Part shown: positions 1-8,780 of the stretch, piece after piece
How positions within the stretch are numbered: position 1 is the stretch's first letter
How the letters are laid out: every line of letters starts with the position of its first letter
From: UBA4416 sp040386075
Lineage (GTDB): Bacteria; Bacteroidota; Bacteroidia; B-17B0; Aurantibacillaceae
Direction: 5' to 3'
Length of the DNA: 64,000 nt
Assembly: GCA_040386075.1 (NCBI GenBank)
Contig: JAZKGE010000019.1
Span: 186,001 to 250,000 of the forward strand
Program-made: the position numbers and the translations under genes
Notes under the pieces: generated by a model
Database searches by the model: none
The model's input: only the letters and a program-made list of their open reading frames with translations
What the model was told of the DNA's origin: nothing

Positions 1-542
1 CCTGATGTATATAGTATGGTTAAAAGATCGGATGGATTAATTGATTTTTTAATCTCTGAAAGTTTTTCAGGTTGCGCATTCTTTTTTCCTAATTCTAAAA
101 AATCAGCAAAAGACATTAATCCTTCTACAGGAGTGAAACAAATGATGTGTTTAACGTTTGGGATCTCTTTTTCTATAGCAACTAATTTCGCGTAAATAGA
201 TTTATCGGAAATAAATACCGTTGTTACTTCTCCGTGATTTAAAATGAACTGAAGATCGGTATTGCTGATGGTTGGAAAAATAGGAACAGTTACAATATTA
301 GCCTGCTGGCAACCATAATCACAAAAATTCCATTCGGGACGGTTATTGGAAATAATGGCAACTTTATCATTGCTGGTCAATCCAAGCGCTAATAACCCAT
401 AACTTACATAGTTAACTTTATTAAGCAGATCTTCGCTACTGTGTTTTACCCATTGCTTATTTTCTTTAGCAGATAAAACATCATCTTTTTTGAAAGTTGT
501 TTTATATAGTTCTAAAATGTCAAATACGCGCGTTATCTCCAT
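1..542 (-). CDS. Long-chain acyl-CoA synthetase (AMP-forming), N-terminal part; 3' end outside window
   Basis: Reading the minus strand from the ATG at 542 gives about 180 residues starting MEITRVFDIL and open to the window edge. The segment with SNNRPEW followed by a variable stretch is typical of ANL-superfamily acyl-CoA ligases (FadD/FAA1-like), which activate fatty acids with ATP to acyl-AMP and then acyl-CoA. The last visible residues, TILYTSG, are the beginning of the Ser/Thr/Gly-rich AMP-binding (A3) motif, so the cut falls just before the nucleotide-binding core. Family membership is well supported; chain-length specificity cannot be judged. The divergent neighbour at 613-1089 is also on the minus strand, upstream of it. 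Confidence 0.85.
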   Translation of the reverse strand, partial: MEITRVFDILELYKTTFKKDDVLSAKENKQWVKHSSEDLLNKVNYVSYGLLALGLTSNDKVAIISNNRPEWNFCDYGCQQANIVTVPIFPTISNTDLQFILNHGEVTTVFISDKSIYAKLVAIEKEIPNVKHIICFTPVEGLMSFADFLELGKKNAQPEKLSEIKKSINPSDLLTILYTS

Positions 543-612
543 AGTTGTTGTTTCTGGTTGTGTTACTCAAAGATTACTAAATTTATAGGAATATACAAAT
601 CTCTATAGAAAA

Positions 613-1089
613 TTATTGCTCTATCAGTTTGAGGATCTGATTTAAATAAAGCTCATCGGTTTTATCAAATGTTGCATAGGTATCGCTATCTACATCTAAT
701 ACACCAATAATTTCCCGCTTTGAATTATAAATTGGCAGTACGATCTCTGATTTGGATAATGAGCTGCATGCTATATGTCCTGGAAATGTATCTACGTCAT
801 CTACGATGATCGCTTCTTTGTTTTTCCAGGAAGTTCCGCAAACACCTTTTCCTAATGAAATTCTAGTACAGGCTACAGGCCCCTGAAAAGGACCTAATAC
901 CAACTGATCATTTTTTACAAGATAAAAACCTACCCAAAAAAAATCAAAACCATATTTCAATGCAGCACAAATATTTGCCATGTTGGCTACGGCATCTGTT
1001 TCACCTTCAAGCAAGGCTTTTATTTGTGGTAATACAGATCGGTACTTCTCTTCCTTTGTATTTCCTTTAACTTCAAGGTCTTCTGCCAT
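613..1089 (-). CDS. msrC: Free methionine-(R)-sulfoxide reductase (GAF domain, fRMsr)
   Basis: A 158-residue single GAF-domain protein. Family motifs are clear: FFWVGFYL at 50-57, LGPFQGPVACTRI around 65-77, GKGVCGT at 80-86 and PGHIACSS at 103-110, ending in GVLDVDS. The three cysteines C74, C84 and C108 have the same spacing as the three catalytic/resolving cysteines of E. coli fRMsr (10 and 24 residues apart), so the enzyme should reduce free methionine-(R)-sulfoxide with thioredoxin as electron donor in the cytoplasm. The length is typical and the start is the ATG at 1089. The gene diverges from the phosphatase gene that begins at 1165. Confidence 0.92.
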   Translation of the reverse strand: MAEDLEVKGNTKEEKYRSVLPQIKALLEGETDAVANMANICAALKYGFDFFWVGFYLVKNDQLVLGPFQGPVACTRISLGKGVCGTSWKNKEAIIVDDVDTFPGHIACSSLSKSEIVLPIYNSKREIIGVLDVDSDTYATFDKTDELYLNQILKLIEQ

Positions 1090-1114
1090 GGCGTATTTAA
1101 TATCTCTGTTTAAC

Positions 1115-1122
1115 TAAATTTG
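1115..1122 (+). promoter_or_regulatory. -7 box TAAATTTG of a Bacteroidota-type promoter
   Basis: TAnnTTTG match 43 bases before the ATG at 1165. An in-frame TTG at 1120 lies inside this box, so it cannot be the start of the phosphatase gene if the promoter is used. No convincing -33 TTTG lies at the right distance. Confidence 0.45.
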
Positions 1123-1164
1123 TTTATTTTTATATACAAATATACAATCTTAGTTTTATTTTAT

Positions 1165-2157
1165 ATGTCAGGTATTATCCCATTAAATGTGTCGGTTACT
1201 TATGAGTTAGGATTAACTCATTTGTTGCTTTTTTTTGCCCTGATCTTCTTCATTTTATTTAAGCTAAGAGACAGGCGCCTGAAAAAAGCCAAAAATGAAC
1301 TGGAAAGACTTGTTGAAGAGCGCACTGCTGCGCTGAAGCACAAGGAGCAGGAAATAACTGATAGTATACGTTATGCATTAAGAATACAGTTATCCATTAT
1401 TCCTACGGCAGGTAAAGTAAAATCATTATTGCCAAAAAGTATGGTATTTTATAAACCAAAAGATATTGTGAGTGGCGATTTTTACTGGATCGATGAGGTT
1501 GATGATAAGGTGTTGTTTGCAGCAGTTGATTGCACAGGGCATGGAGTTCCGGGAGCTATGATGAGTGTGATAGGATTAAAATCTTTGAACCAGGCGACAC
1601 AGGATAAAAAATTATCTAATCCTGCTGATATTTTACAACACCTGGATGCTGAGGTAAATAATACCTTACGTCAGTCACACGACCCAAATGCCGTAAAAGA
1701 TGGAATGGACCTGGCGCTTTGCAGCATTGATTACAAGACACTGACATTAGAATATGCGGGTGTATTCAATTCTTTATGGATCTTAAGAAAAGGAGTTGCC
1801 TCAACTTACATTCCAGAAAATGACAGAGAGGTATTTTACGGCAATGATCTGTTTGAAATAAAAGCAGATAAATCATATATAGGGAATAATAAAAACGGTA
1901 TAGCAGATACATATACCAATCACACCATACAGCTTCAAAAAGATGATTGCGTTTATATTTATACAGATGGTTATGCCGATCAGTTTGGCGGACCAAAAGG
2001 AAAAAAATTCAAATACAATAAATTTAAAGACCTGTTGATCGAAAACGCACATTTGGCAATAGATGATCAGTATAATGCTCTCAACAAGGCATTCATGGAT
2101 TGGAAAGGCGCACAGGAACAAGTGGATGATGTATTAGTTATTGGCCTAAAAATATAG
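1165..2157 (+). CDS. Membrane-anchored SpoIIE/PP2C-type serine phosphatase
   Basis: I place the start at the ATG at 1165 (330 residues), because the longer frame begins with a TTG inside a probable -7 box. One membrane helix (about residues 18-35) is followed by a charged coiled coil and then a SpoIIE-type phosphatase domain from about residue 90. Metal-site motifs are visible: KPKDIVSGDFYW, VDCTGHGVPGA, YTDGYADQ and QVDDVLVI. Such domains dephosphorylate Ser/Thr on partner proteins, typically anti-anti-sigma (STAS) proteins, but no STAS or anti-sigma gene is in the window. The catalytic domain has an insertion of about 30 residues compared with the next gene, between VFNSLWILRKG and the YTDG motif. 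The next phosphatase starts 2 bases downstream. Confidence 0.85.
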   Translation: MSGIIPLNVSVTYELGLTHLLLFFALIFFILFKLRDRRLKKAKNELERLVEERTAALKHKEQEITDSIRYALRIQLSIIPTAGKVKSLLPKSMVFYKPKDIVSGDFYWIDEVDDKVLFAAVDCTGHGVPGAMMSVIGLKSLNQATQDKKLSNPADILQHLDAEVNNTLRQSHDPNAVKDGMDLALCSIDYKTLTLEYAGVFNSLWILRKGVASTYIPENDREVFYGNDLFEIKADKSYIGNNKNGIADTYTNHTIQLQKDDCVYIYTDGYADQFGGPKGKKFKYNKFKDLLIENAHLAIDDQYNALNKAFMDWKGAQEQVDDVLVIGLKI

Positions 2158-2159
2158 TT

Positions 2160-4349
2160 ATGATAAGGGCACTAATTCTCTTTTTTATTTTATCATGCAA
2201 TTTACTGTTCTCTCAATCAGACATTGACTCATTAAAGATCGAATTGAGAGATGCCACTCATGATAGTACCCGATGTCGATTATTAAATCTGATCATTGAA
2301 GGAGATGCAGATGATACAAAATGGCCCTTTTATAATGAACAGTTAAGGCAAATAACAGAACCCTACTACAAAAAGCAAAAGAACTCCGAGCTCAGTGGGT
2401 ATTTTGTAAATTATTATGCGCTGGCTTTAGGCAATTTTGGTTATCTGAGCATGCAAAAAGGAATGACGCCTCAGGCCTACGAATATTATTATAAGGCACT
2501 GGATATTTATAAAGAGGTAAATAATAAGCAAGGATATGCGGCTATTTATATTAATCTCGGATTTTTGTTCAGACAAGAAGGTAATGTTGCCAAAGCCATC
2601 GACGCTTATCATAACGCCTTAAAAGTGCAAATTTCGGTCAATGATATGGGTGGAGCAGCTACTTCATATAATAACATTGGGTTTGTTTTTGATAATCAGG
2701 GTGAAATAGCAAAGGCTTTAGAATACTATACTAAAGCTCTAAATATTTATCTGAAAATGAAAGATGAAGATGGAATTGCCATCTCTTATTCAAACATCGG
2801 TTATTTATTTAAAACTTATGGCGATCCTTTATGTAAAAGCTCAAAGACAGATTGCCAGATCATGGCAAACAAAAAAGCCATTGATTATATAAATCGATCC
2901 GTTAAGATCAGAGAAAAGAGAAATGATAAGTTTGGCTTAGCAAGTTCATTGAACTTATTGGGAGGTATTTATGATCATTATGGTGATCCGGAGTGTTTTG
3001 ATGGCGCCGACTGTGAAAAAATAAGTAGAGAAAAAGCACTTGTCTATTATAAAAAAGCACTCGAACTTCGTATTGAAGTCAACAGTCTTAGAGGCATTTC
3101 GCAATCTTATAGCAGCCTCGCAGAGTATATGTTGAGGCAAGGCGATTTAAATGCAGCATTGGATTACGGATTAAAGTGCATGATCTCGGCTAAAGAATTA
3201 GGCTCACCCGAAGTGGTAAGAGATGCAGCTTATGTATTGAACCGCATTTATGAAAAACAAAACCAGTTTCAAAAATCATTAAAAATGTATCAGTTATATA
3301 TCCAGATGCGCGATACGATAGATAATGAAGAAACTAAGGGAATAATTCTTAAAAAAGGATTTCAGATCGAATACGAAAAAAAAGCTACAGCTGATAGTGT
3401 AAGAATAAGCGAAGAAAAAAAGGTAACTACAGCTCAGCTTAAACAGGAAAGAACACAGCGCTTTGCATTGTATGGGGGATTGGTATTGGTTGGTTTATTT
3501 GGAATCTTTATGTTTAATCGCTTTAAAGTTACTAAAAAGCAAAATCATTTAATTCAGCAACAAAAGGCTGAGCTGCAAAAACAAAAAGAGTTAGTAGAAG
3601 AGCATCAAAAAGAAACCCTTGACTCGATCCATTATGCCAAGCGCATTCAAACCGCATTAATTGCCAATTCGGATTTTATCACTAAAAATATTCCCGGGAA
3701 CTTTATATTATTTAAACCAAAAGATATTGTGAGTGGCGACTTTTATTGGGCAACAGAGCATAAACACAAATTTTACCTGGCTATATGCGATAGTACAGGG
3801 CATGGTGTACCCGGAGCTTTTATGAGTTTATTGAATATGGGATTTTTAAGTGAGGCGATAAAAGAAAAAAATATTGAAAAGCCCAACGAAATATTTAATT
3901 ATGTAAGAGAACGTTTAATTAATACCATTAGCGACGGCGGACAAAAAGACGGCATGGATGGTATTTTACTTTGTGTAGATAAAAAAAGTAATACGTTAGA
4001 GTATGCTGCCGCCAATAACGAACCTGTATTAATTCGTGATAACGAGATCATAGAATTACCAAAAGATAAGATGCCTGTCGGTAAAGGGGAAAGAAGCGAA
4101 TCATTTACTGCACATACGATCGAACTGAGATCAGGAGATATACTTTATTTATATACTGATGGGTATGCCGATCAGTTTGGCGGCCCGAAAGGAAAGAAAT
4201 TCAAATACCGGCAGTTGAATGAACTGTTGTTAAGTGTAAAAAATAAATCATTGCAGGATCAGGCAACAACACTTGAGACTGCCTTTTTAAATTGGAAGGG
4301 TAGCCAGGAGCAGGTTGATGATGTTTTGGTAATTGGGATCAGAGTCTAA
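2160..4349 (+). CDS. TPR sensor-SpoIIE-type serine phosphatase
   Basis: A 729-residue protein. A signal peptide (1-18, ending LLFSQ) is followed by tetratricopeptide repeats over about 70-390 (for example QAYEYYYKALDIYKEV and KALEYYTKALNIYLKM), one membrane helix at about 435-455, a coiled coil (455-495) and a C-terminal SpoIIE phosphatase domain (about 500-729) with KPKDIVSGDFYW, CDSTGHGVPGAFMS, YTDGYADQFGG and QVDDVLVIG. The TPR part should lie in the periplasm and the phosphatase in the cytosol. This arrangement is common in Bacteroidota, usually of unknown ligand. The phosphatase domain is closely related to that of the gene 2 bases upstream, and the stop overlaps the next start (TAATG), so the three genes form one operon. 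Confidence 0.85.
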   Translation: MIRALILFFILSCNLLFSQSDIDSLKIELRDATHDSTRCRLLNLIIEGDADDTKWPFYNEQLRQITEPYYKKQKNSELSGYFVNYYALALGNFGYLSMQKGMTPQAYEYYYKALDIYKEVNNKQGYAAIYINLGFLFRQEGNVAKAIDAYHNALKVQISVNDMGGAATSYNNIGFVFDNQGEIAKALEYYTKALNIYLKMKDEDGIAISYSNIGYLFKTYGDPLCKSSKTDCQIMANKKAIDYINRSVKIREKRNDKFGLASSLNLLGGIYDHYGDPECFDGADCEKISREKALVYYKKALELRIEVNSLRGISQSYSSLAEYMLRQGDLNAALDYGLKCMISAKELGSPEVVRDAAYVLNRIYEKQNQFQKSLKMYQLYIQMRDTIDNEETKGIILKKGFQIEYEKKATADSVRISEEKKVTTAQLKQERTQRFALYGGLVLVGLFGIFMFNRFKVTKKQNHLIQQQKAELQKQKELVEEHQKETLDSIHYAKRIQTALIANSDFITKNIPGNFILFKPKDIVSGDFYWATEHKHKFYLAICDSTGHGVPGAFMSLLNMGFLSEAIKEKNIEKPNEIFNYVRERLINTISDGGQKDGMDGILLCVDKKSNTLEYAAANNEPVLIRDNEIIELPKDKMPVGKGERSESFTAHTIELRSGDILYLYTDGYADQFGGPKGKKFKYRQLNELLLSVKNKSLQDQATTLETAFLNWKGSQEQVDDVLVIGIRV

Positions 4350-4894
4350 TGTTTCAAAAATATTTCATAGCTATTGTTCCCCCCGAACCTTTATTGTCAG
4401 AGATACAGGCCATCAAACAATCTATCTTCGAAAGTTATCAAACCAAAGGAGCCTTAAGGTCGCCAGGCCACATTACATTGCACATGCCTTTTTCGTTTGA
4501 AGAAGATAAAGAAAATAAACTTATTTCCTGTCTACGGGAGTTTCAATTCAATGAACCTTTTACTATTTCACTCAACAATTACGGGTGTTTTGAACCCCGC
4601 GTTGTTTTTATCAATGTAATAGATCAGCCGGAATTATCTGAACTACAAAAACAGTTGGTAACGCATGTAAAGAAAAAGTTAAATCTGTTCAATCAGTCGG
4701 ATGATATGCGTGGCTTCCATCCACACGTAACGGTAGCTTTTCGCGACCTGAAAAAACCGGTATTCTATAAACTCTGGGAACAGTATCGATCAAAAACCTT
4801 TACTGCTACTTTCAATTGTGTATCACTTGCTTTGCTTAAACATGTTAACGACCGATGGATTGTATTAAAAGATTTTCCTGAAAAACATAAATAG
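4349..4894 (+). CDS. 2H phosphoesterase, 2'-5' RNA ligase-like
   Basis: 181 residues with the two H-x-T/S motifs of the 2H superfamily: HIT at 41-43 in GHITLHMPF and HVT at 126-128 in HPHVTVAF. The family includes RNA 2'-5' ligase/cyclic phosphodiesterases (ThpR/LigT) and cyclic nucleotide or tRNA-end processing enzymes. The substrate cannot be told from sequence. It is translationally coupled to the phosphatase upstream by a one-base overlap, which hints at a signalling or stress role but does not prove it. Confidence 0.8.
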   Translation: MFQKYFIAIVPPEPLLSEIQAIKQSIFESYQTKGALRSPGHITLHMPFSFEEDKENKLISCLREFQFNEPFTISLNNYGCFEPRVVFINVIDQPELSELQKQLVTHVKKKLNLFNQSDDMRGFHPHVTVAFRDLKKPVFYKLWEQYRSKTFTATFNCVSLALLKHVNDRWIVLKDFPEKHK

Positions 4895-4946
4895 TTTTTT
4901 ATTAATACGTTAAATCTTATTTGAAATTTCAGATAAAAAACTATTT
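4889..4946 (+). terminator. A/T-rich inverted repeat after the phosphatase operon
   Basis: Two perfect 14-base arms (4889-4902 and 4933-4946), almost pure A/T and separated by about 30 bases, lie just after the 2H phosphoesterase. The right arm runs into a T stretch. It may end the operon, but it lacks the GC stem of a standard terminator. Confidence 0.35.
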
Positions 4947-4976
4947 TTACTTAATAAATCATTTTAAAACTACTTT

Positions 4977-6881
4977 ATGCAAAAACCAACTTTTGGCGAA
5001 AAAACGCGTTACTATTTTGAAAACACGATGTCTGCAGGCCCTGCGGGAGTCATTAAATGGCTGGCTATCTTTTCATTATTCATGGTTCTGATACTGGGAT
5101 TAATTATTCTTGTATTCGGTATAAAAAGCTCTCCTGAAGCCGAAGCTGAAAATTTAGGGTTTATTGAAGGAGCATGGCAAAGTTTAATGGCAACATTAGA
5201 TTCGGGAACCATGGGTGGTGATGAAGGTTGGTCATTTCGTGCGGTGCGTTTCATTGCAACTTTAGGGGGTATATTTTTGATCTCTATTTTAATAGGTACC
5301 ATTTCATCAGGAATCGATGAAAAGTTAGATGAATTAAAAAAAGGACGTTCAAGAGTTTTGGAAACAAATCACACATTAATTCTGGGCTGGTCTGAAAAAG
5401 TATTTTCAATTATCCTGGAGATCATTGAAGCTAACTCTAATCAAAAAAATCCCAGTATTGTAATTTTGGCTGATAGAGATAAAGTAGAGATGGAAGATGA
5501 GATCAGAAGCAAGATCGAAAACTTTGGAAAGACCAGGATCATTATTAGAAGCGGGAGTCCTTTAGAATCTTCTGATATTGCAGTAGTAAGCCCTAATGAA
5601 GCACGTTCTATTATTGTATTAGCTAACGAAGAAGCTAATGCTGATACGTATGTGATAAAATCGGTTTTAGCTTTAACAAATGGTAAGAACAGAAAAAAAG
5701 AAGCATATAATATTGTAGCCGAAATTAAAGATCCAAAAAACATGGAAGCTGCAGAGTTGGTTGGCAACGATGAAACTGTTTTTGTATTATCAGCCGATCT
5801 GATTTCAAGAATTACGGCACAAACCTGTCGCCAATCAGGATTAAGTGTTGTATATAGCGAGTTATTACAATTTGATGGCGATGAGCTTTATTTTCAGGTA
5901 GAGCCAAAATTGGCAGGAAAAACCTATAAAGACACGTTGTTTGCTTACGAAAAATCTACTGTGATCGGTATTTTAACCAAAGATGAAAAAGCATTGATCA
6001 ATCCTCCAATGGATACAGTATTTAATGCAGGCGATTCAGTAATTGCTATTTCCGAAGATGATGATACCATTATATTAAGTGGCAAAACAAAATTTGATGT
6101 TCAGGAAAATTTATTCAATCGTATACAGGATAAACCGGCAAGTATTGAACGCACATTGATCCTGGGTTGGAATGACAGAGGAACAAGAATTATCCAGGAA
6201 TTGGATAATTATGTAGCTGCAGGCTCGGAAGTTGTAATTGTAGCCGATGGTGTTGAAATGGCAGATGAGATCGCTGAACTAAAACAAAATTTAAGTAAGA
6301 TCAAAATTGTATATCAAAAAGGAGACATTAATGATAAAAGCACTTTGGTAAGTTTAAAAACTGAGTTTTACGACCATATTATTTTATTAAGTTATACAGA
6401 TATGGATATTCAGGAAAGCGATGCTAAAACATTGATCTGCTTATTACACTTGCGTAACCTGAGCGAAAAAGCAGGAAAAGATTATAGTATCGTATCAGAA
6501 ATGCTGGATATCAGAAACAGGGAGTTGGGCGTTGTTGCCAAGGCAGATGATTTTATTGTTGGCGATAATTTGATCAGTTTAATGTTAAGTCAGTTAAGTG
6601 AGAATAAAGACCTGAAAAAAGTATATGATGTATTATTTGAGGCAGAAGGCTCTGAAATTTATTTGAAACCGGTAAGCAGATATGTAAAAACAGGACAGCC
6701 TGTTAATTTTTACACCGTATTGGAAAGTGCAGCTCAGTTAAATGAAACTGCAATTGGTTATAGAATTTCTTCGTTAAGTGCAGATTCTGATAAACACTTT
6801 GGTGTTGCCCTGAATCCTCATAAAACGAATACCGTTAAATTTAGTGAAGATGATTTTATTATCGTTGTAGCTGAAGATTAA
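4977..6881 (+). CDS. CASTOR/POLLUX-type ion channel with two RCK domains
   Basis: A 634-residue protein. A first membrane helix (about 26-48), a pore-loop region around SLMATLDSGTMGGD and a second helix (about 90-109, GGIFLISILIGTISSGID) are followed by two cytosolic nucleotide-binding RCK_N-like folds, starting near HTLILGWSEKVF (about 131) and RTLILGWNDRGT (about 393). This matches the CASTOR/POLLUX/DMI1 family of ligand-gated cation channels, known from plant symbiosis and present in bacteria. The likely role is K+ or Ca2+ permeation gated by ligand binding to the RCK ring. The gene stands alone between an A/T-rich inverted repeat and a strong hairpin. Confidence 0.85.
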   Translation: MQKPTFGEKTRYYFENTMSAGPAGVIKWLAIFSLFMVLILGLIILVFGIKSSPEAEAENLGFIEGAWQSLMATLDSGTMGGDEGWSFRAVRFIATLGGIFLISILIGTISSGIDEKLDELKKGRSRVLETNHTLILGWSEKVFSIILEIIEANSNQKNPSIVILADRDKVEMEDEIRSKIENFGKTRIIIRSGSPLESSDIAVVSPNEARSIIVLANEEANADTYVIKSVLALTNGKNRKKEAYNIVAEIKDPKNMEAAELVGNDETVFVLSADLISRITAQTCRQSGLSVVYSELLQFDGDELYFQVEPKLAGKTYKDTLFAYEKSTVIGILTKDEKALINPPMDTVFNAGDSVIAISEDDDTIILSGKTKFDVQENLFNRIQDKPASIERTLILGWNDRGTRIIQELDNYVAAGSEVVIVADGVEMADEIAELKQNLSKIKIVYQKGDINDKSTLVSLKTEFYDHIILLSYTDMDIQESDAKTLICLLHLRNLSEKAGKDYSIVSEMLDIRNRELGVVAKADDFIVGDNLISLMLSQLSENKDLKKVYDVLFEAEGSEIYLKPVSRYVKTGQPVNFYTVLESAAQLNETAIGYRISSLSADSDKHFGVALNPHKTNTVKFSEDDFIIVVAED

Positions 6882-6894
6882 TATTCATTCTGCA

Positions 6895-7011
6895 CTGTCA
6901 CTTCAAGCACGGCAAAAGTTTAGTGAACTTTTGAGCGAGGTATTGGGCAGGCGGAAAGCAGCATTTCAAGAGACCTTGAATCATCCCGATAACTATCGGG
7001 ACAGGGTGACA
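6895..7011. repeat. Dispersed inverted-repeat element (TGTCAC ... GTGACA)
   Basis: Intergenic stretch bounded by TGTCACTTCAAG on the left and GGGTGACA on the right. It contains internal small hairpins, including CCCGATAACTATCGGG, a one-base variant of a palindrome found in other repeats of this window (27545, 32431 and 43398). No coding potential. Confidence 0.6.
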
Positions 7012-7020
7012 TAAAACTAA

Positions 7021-7053
7021 AAATCCTCCAGATATATCATCTGGAGGATTTTT
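7021..7053. terminator. Bidirectional terminator between channel gene and clpP
   Basis: Perfect 13-bp stem (7021-7033 with 7039-7051), 5-base loop ATATC, with A-run and T-run flanks. It sits between convergent genes and can serve both. Confidence 0.88.
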
Positions 7054-7072
7054 AGTTTATAAGAACAAACGC

Positions 7073-7753
7073 TTATTTTTTCATTAACACTTCGTCTATC
7101 ATACCGTATGCTTTTGCTTCTTCAGCTATCATCCAGTAATCACGGTCACTATCTGCCCAAACTTTCTCATAAGTTTGTCCGCTATGTAATGCGATGATCT
7201 CATATAATTCTTTTTTCAATTTTTGGATCTCACGTGCTGTGATCTCGATATCAGATGCTTGTCCTTCGGCACCACCTAATGGCTGGTGAATCATCACACG
7301 CGCATGTTTTAATGCTGTACGTTTTCCTTTAGCACCGGCACACTGCAATACAGCTCCCATACTTGCAGCCATACCTGTACAAATGGTCGCTACATCCGGT
7401 TTAATGATCTGCATGGTATCATAAATACCTAACCCTGCATAAACCGATCCGCCCGGTGAGTTCAGATAGATCTGAATGTCTTTCTTAGGATCAACCGACT
7501 CTAAAAATAATAACTGAGCCTGAACGATATTTGCAACCTGGTCGTTGATACCGGTTCCTAAAAAGATGATACGGTCCATCATTAAGCGAGAAAATACGTC
7601 AAGAACAGAAACGTTCAATTGTCTTTCTTCAATAATATTAGGAGTTAAATTTCTAATGCCCGGAGTAATAGCAGATACATAACTATCGTATGTTAAACTA
7701 TTGATGCCTACATGTTTTGTAGCATATTTTTTAAATTCGTTTTGATCAAACAT
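7073..7753 (-). CDS. clpP: ATP-dependent Clp protease proteolytic subunit
   Basis: 226 residues. The catalytic triad is recognisable: Ser131 in TGMAASMGA, His156 in MIHQPLGG and Asp205 in DSDRDYWM, with the glycine-rich IYLNSPGGSV strand at 95-104. ClpP forms the tetradecameric peptidase chamber that works with ClpX/ClpA unfoldases. Neither clpX nor tig is adjacent here. The N-terminus is about 25-30 residues longer than E. coli ClpP, as often seen in Bacteroidota. A clear promoter (TTTG-N19-TACATTTG) precedes it, so it is likely transcribed alone, ending at the hairpin at 7021. Confidence 0.96.
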   Translation of the reverse strand: MFDQNEFKKYATKHVGINSLTYDSYVSAITPGIRNLTPNIIEERQLNVSVLDVFSRLMMDRIIFLGTGINDQVANIVQAQLLFLESVDPKKDIQIYLNSPGGSVYAGLGIYDTMQIIKPDVATICTGMAASMGAVLQCAGAKGKRTALKHARVMIHQPLGGAEGQASDIEITAREIQKLKKELYEIIALHSGQTYEKVWADSDRDYWMIAEEAKAYGMIDEVLMKK

Positions 7754-7777
7754 AAGAGTTGGTTTTTAGTTGTTAAA

Positions 7778-7808
7778 CAAATGTAATTGTTGCACACTGT
7801 AAAGCAAA
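7778..7808 (-). promoter_or_regulatory. Promoter of clpP (TTTG-N19-TACATTTG)
   Basis: On the minus strand a -33 TTTG (7805-7808) and a -7 TACATTTG (7778-7785) are separated by exactly 19 bases, matching the primary sigma factor consensus of Bacteroidota. The box lies 25 bases before the clpP start. Confidence 0.8.
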
Positions 7809-7863
7809 TTATTAGCCAAAAAGTTTTTAACGTCAAAACGTCAGTAATCCGGTTTTATTAAGC

Positions 7864-8769
7864 CTATAAAGATGCCAGGCATTCTTCAAAGGTTTTATAT
7901 TTAAAGTTAAAGCCTTCCTCTAATGCCCGTTCAGGATAAGAGTATCTGCTTTTTAAGATCAACTCTGTTTCGGTACCTATAATTAATGCGCCTATCTTCA
8001 GCATCCATTCTGTTGCAGGAAGACCAATTGGCATGCCTACTTTTTTTCGGAACAAACGCATCATTTTACGATTCACAATTGGATTTGGAGACACACTATT
8101 ATATATACCATTTGTATTGGTATCATGGATGAACCAATCTACCATATTGCAAAGATCATCAATGTGTATCCAGCTTACCTGCTGTGTGCCTTTTCCCATA
8201 GTGCCGCCCAATCCTTTTTTAGCAAGATTTAGCAGAACAGGAAATACGCCACCTGTTCTTCCCATCACCATAGAGATGCGCATATTAACTTTGCGGGTTG
8301 CAGGCAGTGTAAATCCATTAAACACTTTTTCCCAGGCTTTACACACTTCTACCGAAAACCCTGTTCCTATTTCTTTCGAATATTCTCCTCTTGGTTCAGT
8401 TTCGCTATAACTGTAAATGGTAGCTGATGCGCCGTTGATCCATAAAGCAGGAGGGACTTTACATTTCTGAATGGCTTCTCCGATAATTTTTGTAGAATCA
8501 AGTCGCGATGAAAAAATAATAGCCTTGTTCTTTTCCGTATATCTGCAATCCACGCTTTTGCCGCATAGGTTAATAATGGCAGTTGCGCCCTCCAGTTCCT
8601 GACACCAATCTCCAAAAGTGGCAGCATCCCATTTCATGTATTTAACTTTTCCTGAAGAGGGCTTTTCTGAGCGTGACAAAATAACGATCGAATCAAATGT
8701 ATCTTTAAAATGGCTGACAAGAGCCTGGCCTAAAAAGCCTGTACCTCCTGCTATGATCAATTTTTTCAT
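7864..8769 (-). CDS. NAD(P)-dependent epimerase, TIGR01777 (YfcH/SULA-like) family
   Basis: 301 residues with an N-terminal Rossmann motif GGTGFLGQAL (8-17), the AIINLCGKSVDCRYT segment and a WINGASATIYS segment, as in TIGR01777 epimerases (YfcH in E. coli, chloroplast SULA). The substrate is unknown for the family. It is the last gene of a minus-strand operon led by the GbsR-type regulator (10165) with two small membrane proteins between; the gap to the preceding gene is 11 bases. Confidence 0.88.
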   Translation of the reverse strand: MKKLIIAGGTGFLGQALVSHFKDTFDSIVILSRSEKPSSGKVKYMKWDAATFGDWCQELEGATAIINLCGKSVDCRYTEKNKAIIFSSRLDSTKIIGEAIQKCKVPPALWINGASATIYSYSETEPRGEYSKEIGTGFSVEVCKAWEKVFNGFTLPATRKVNMRISMVMGRTGGVFPVLLNLAKKGLGGTMGKGTQQVSWIHIDDLCNMVDWFIHDTNTNGIYNSVSPNPIVNRKMMRLFRKKVGMPIGLPATEWMLKIGALIIGTETELILKSRYSYPERALEEGFNFKYKTFEECLASL

Positions 8770-8780
8770 AAGTGTAAGTT

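Noticed and set aside
1120..1164. Longer N-terminus of the first phosphatase
   Set aside because: Its TTG lies inside the -7 box TAAATTTG; ATG 1165 preferred.
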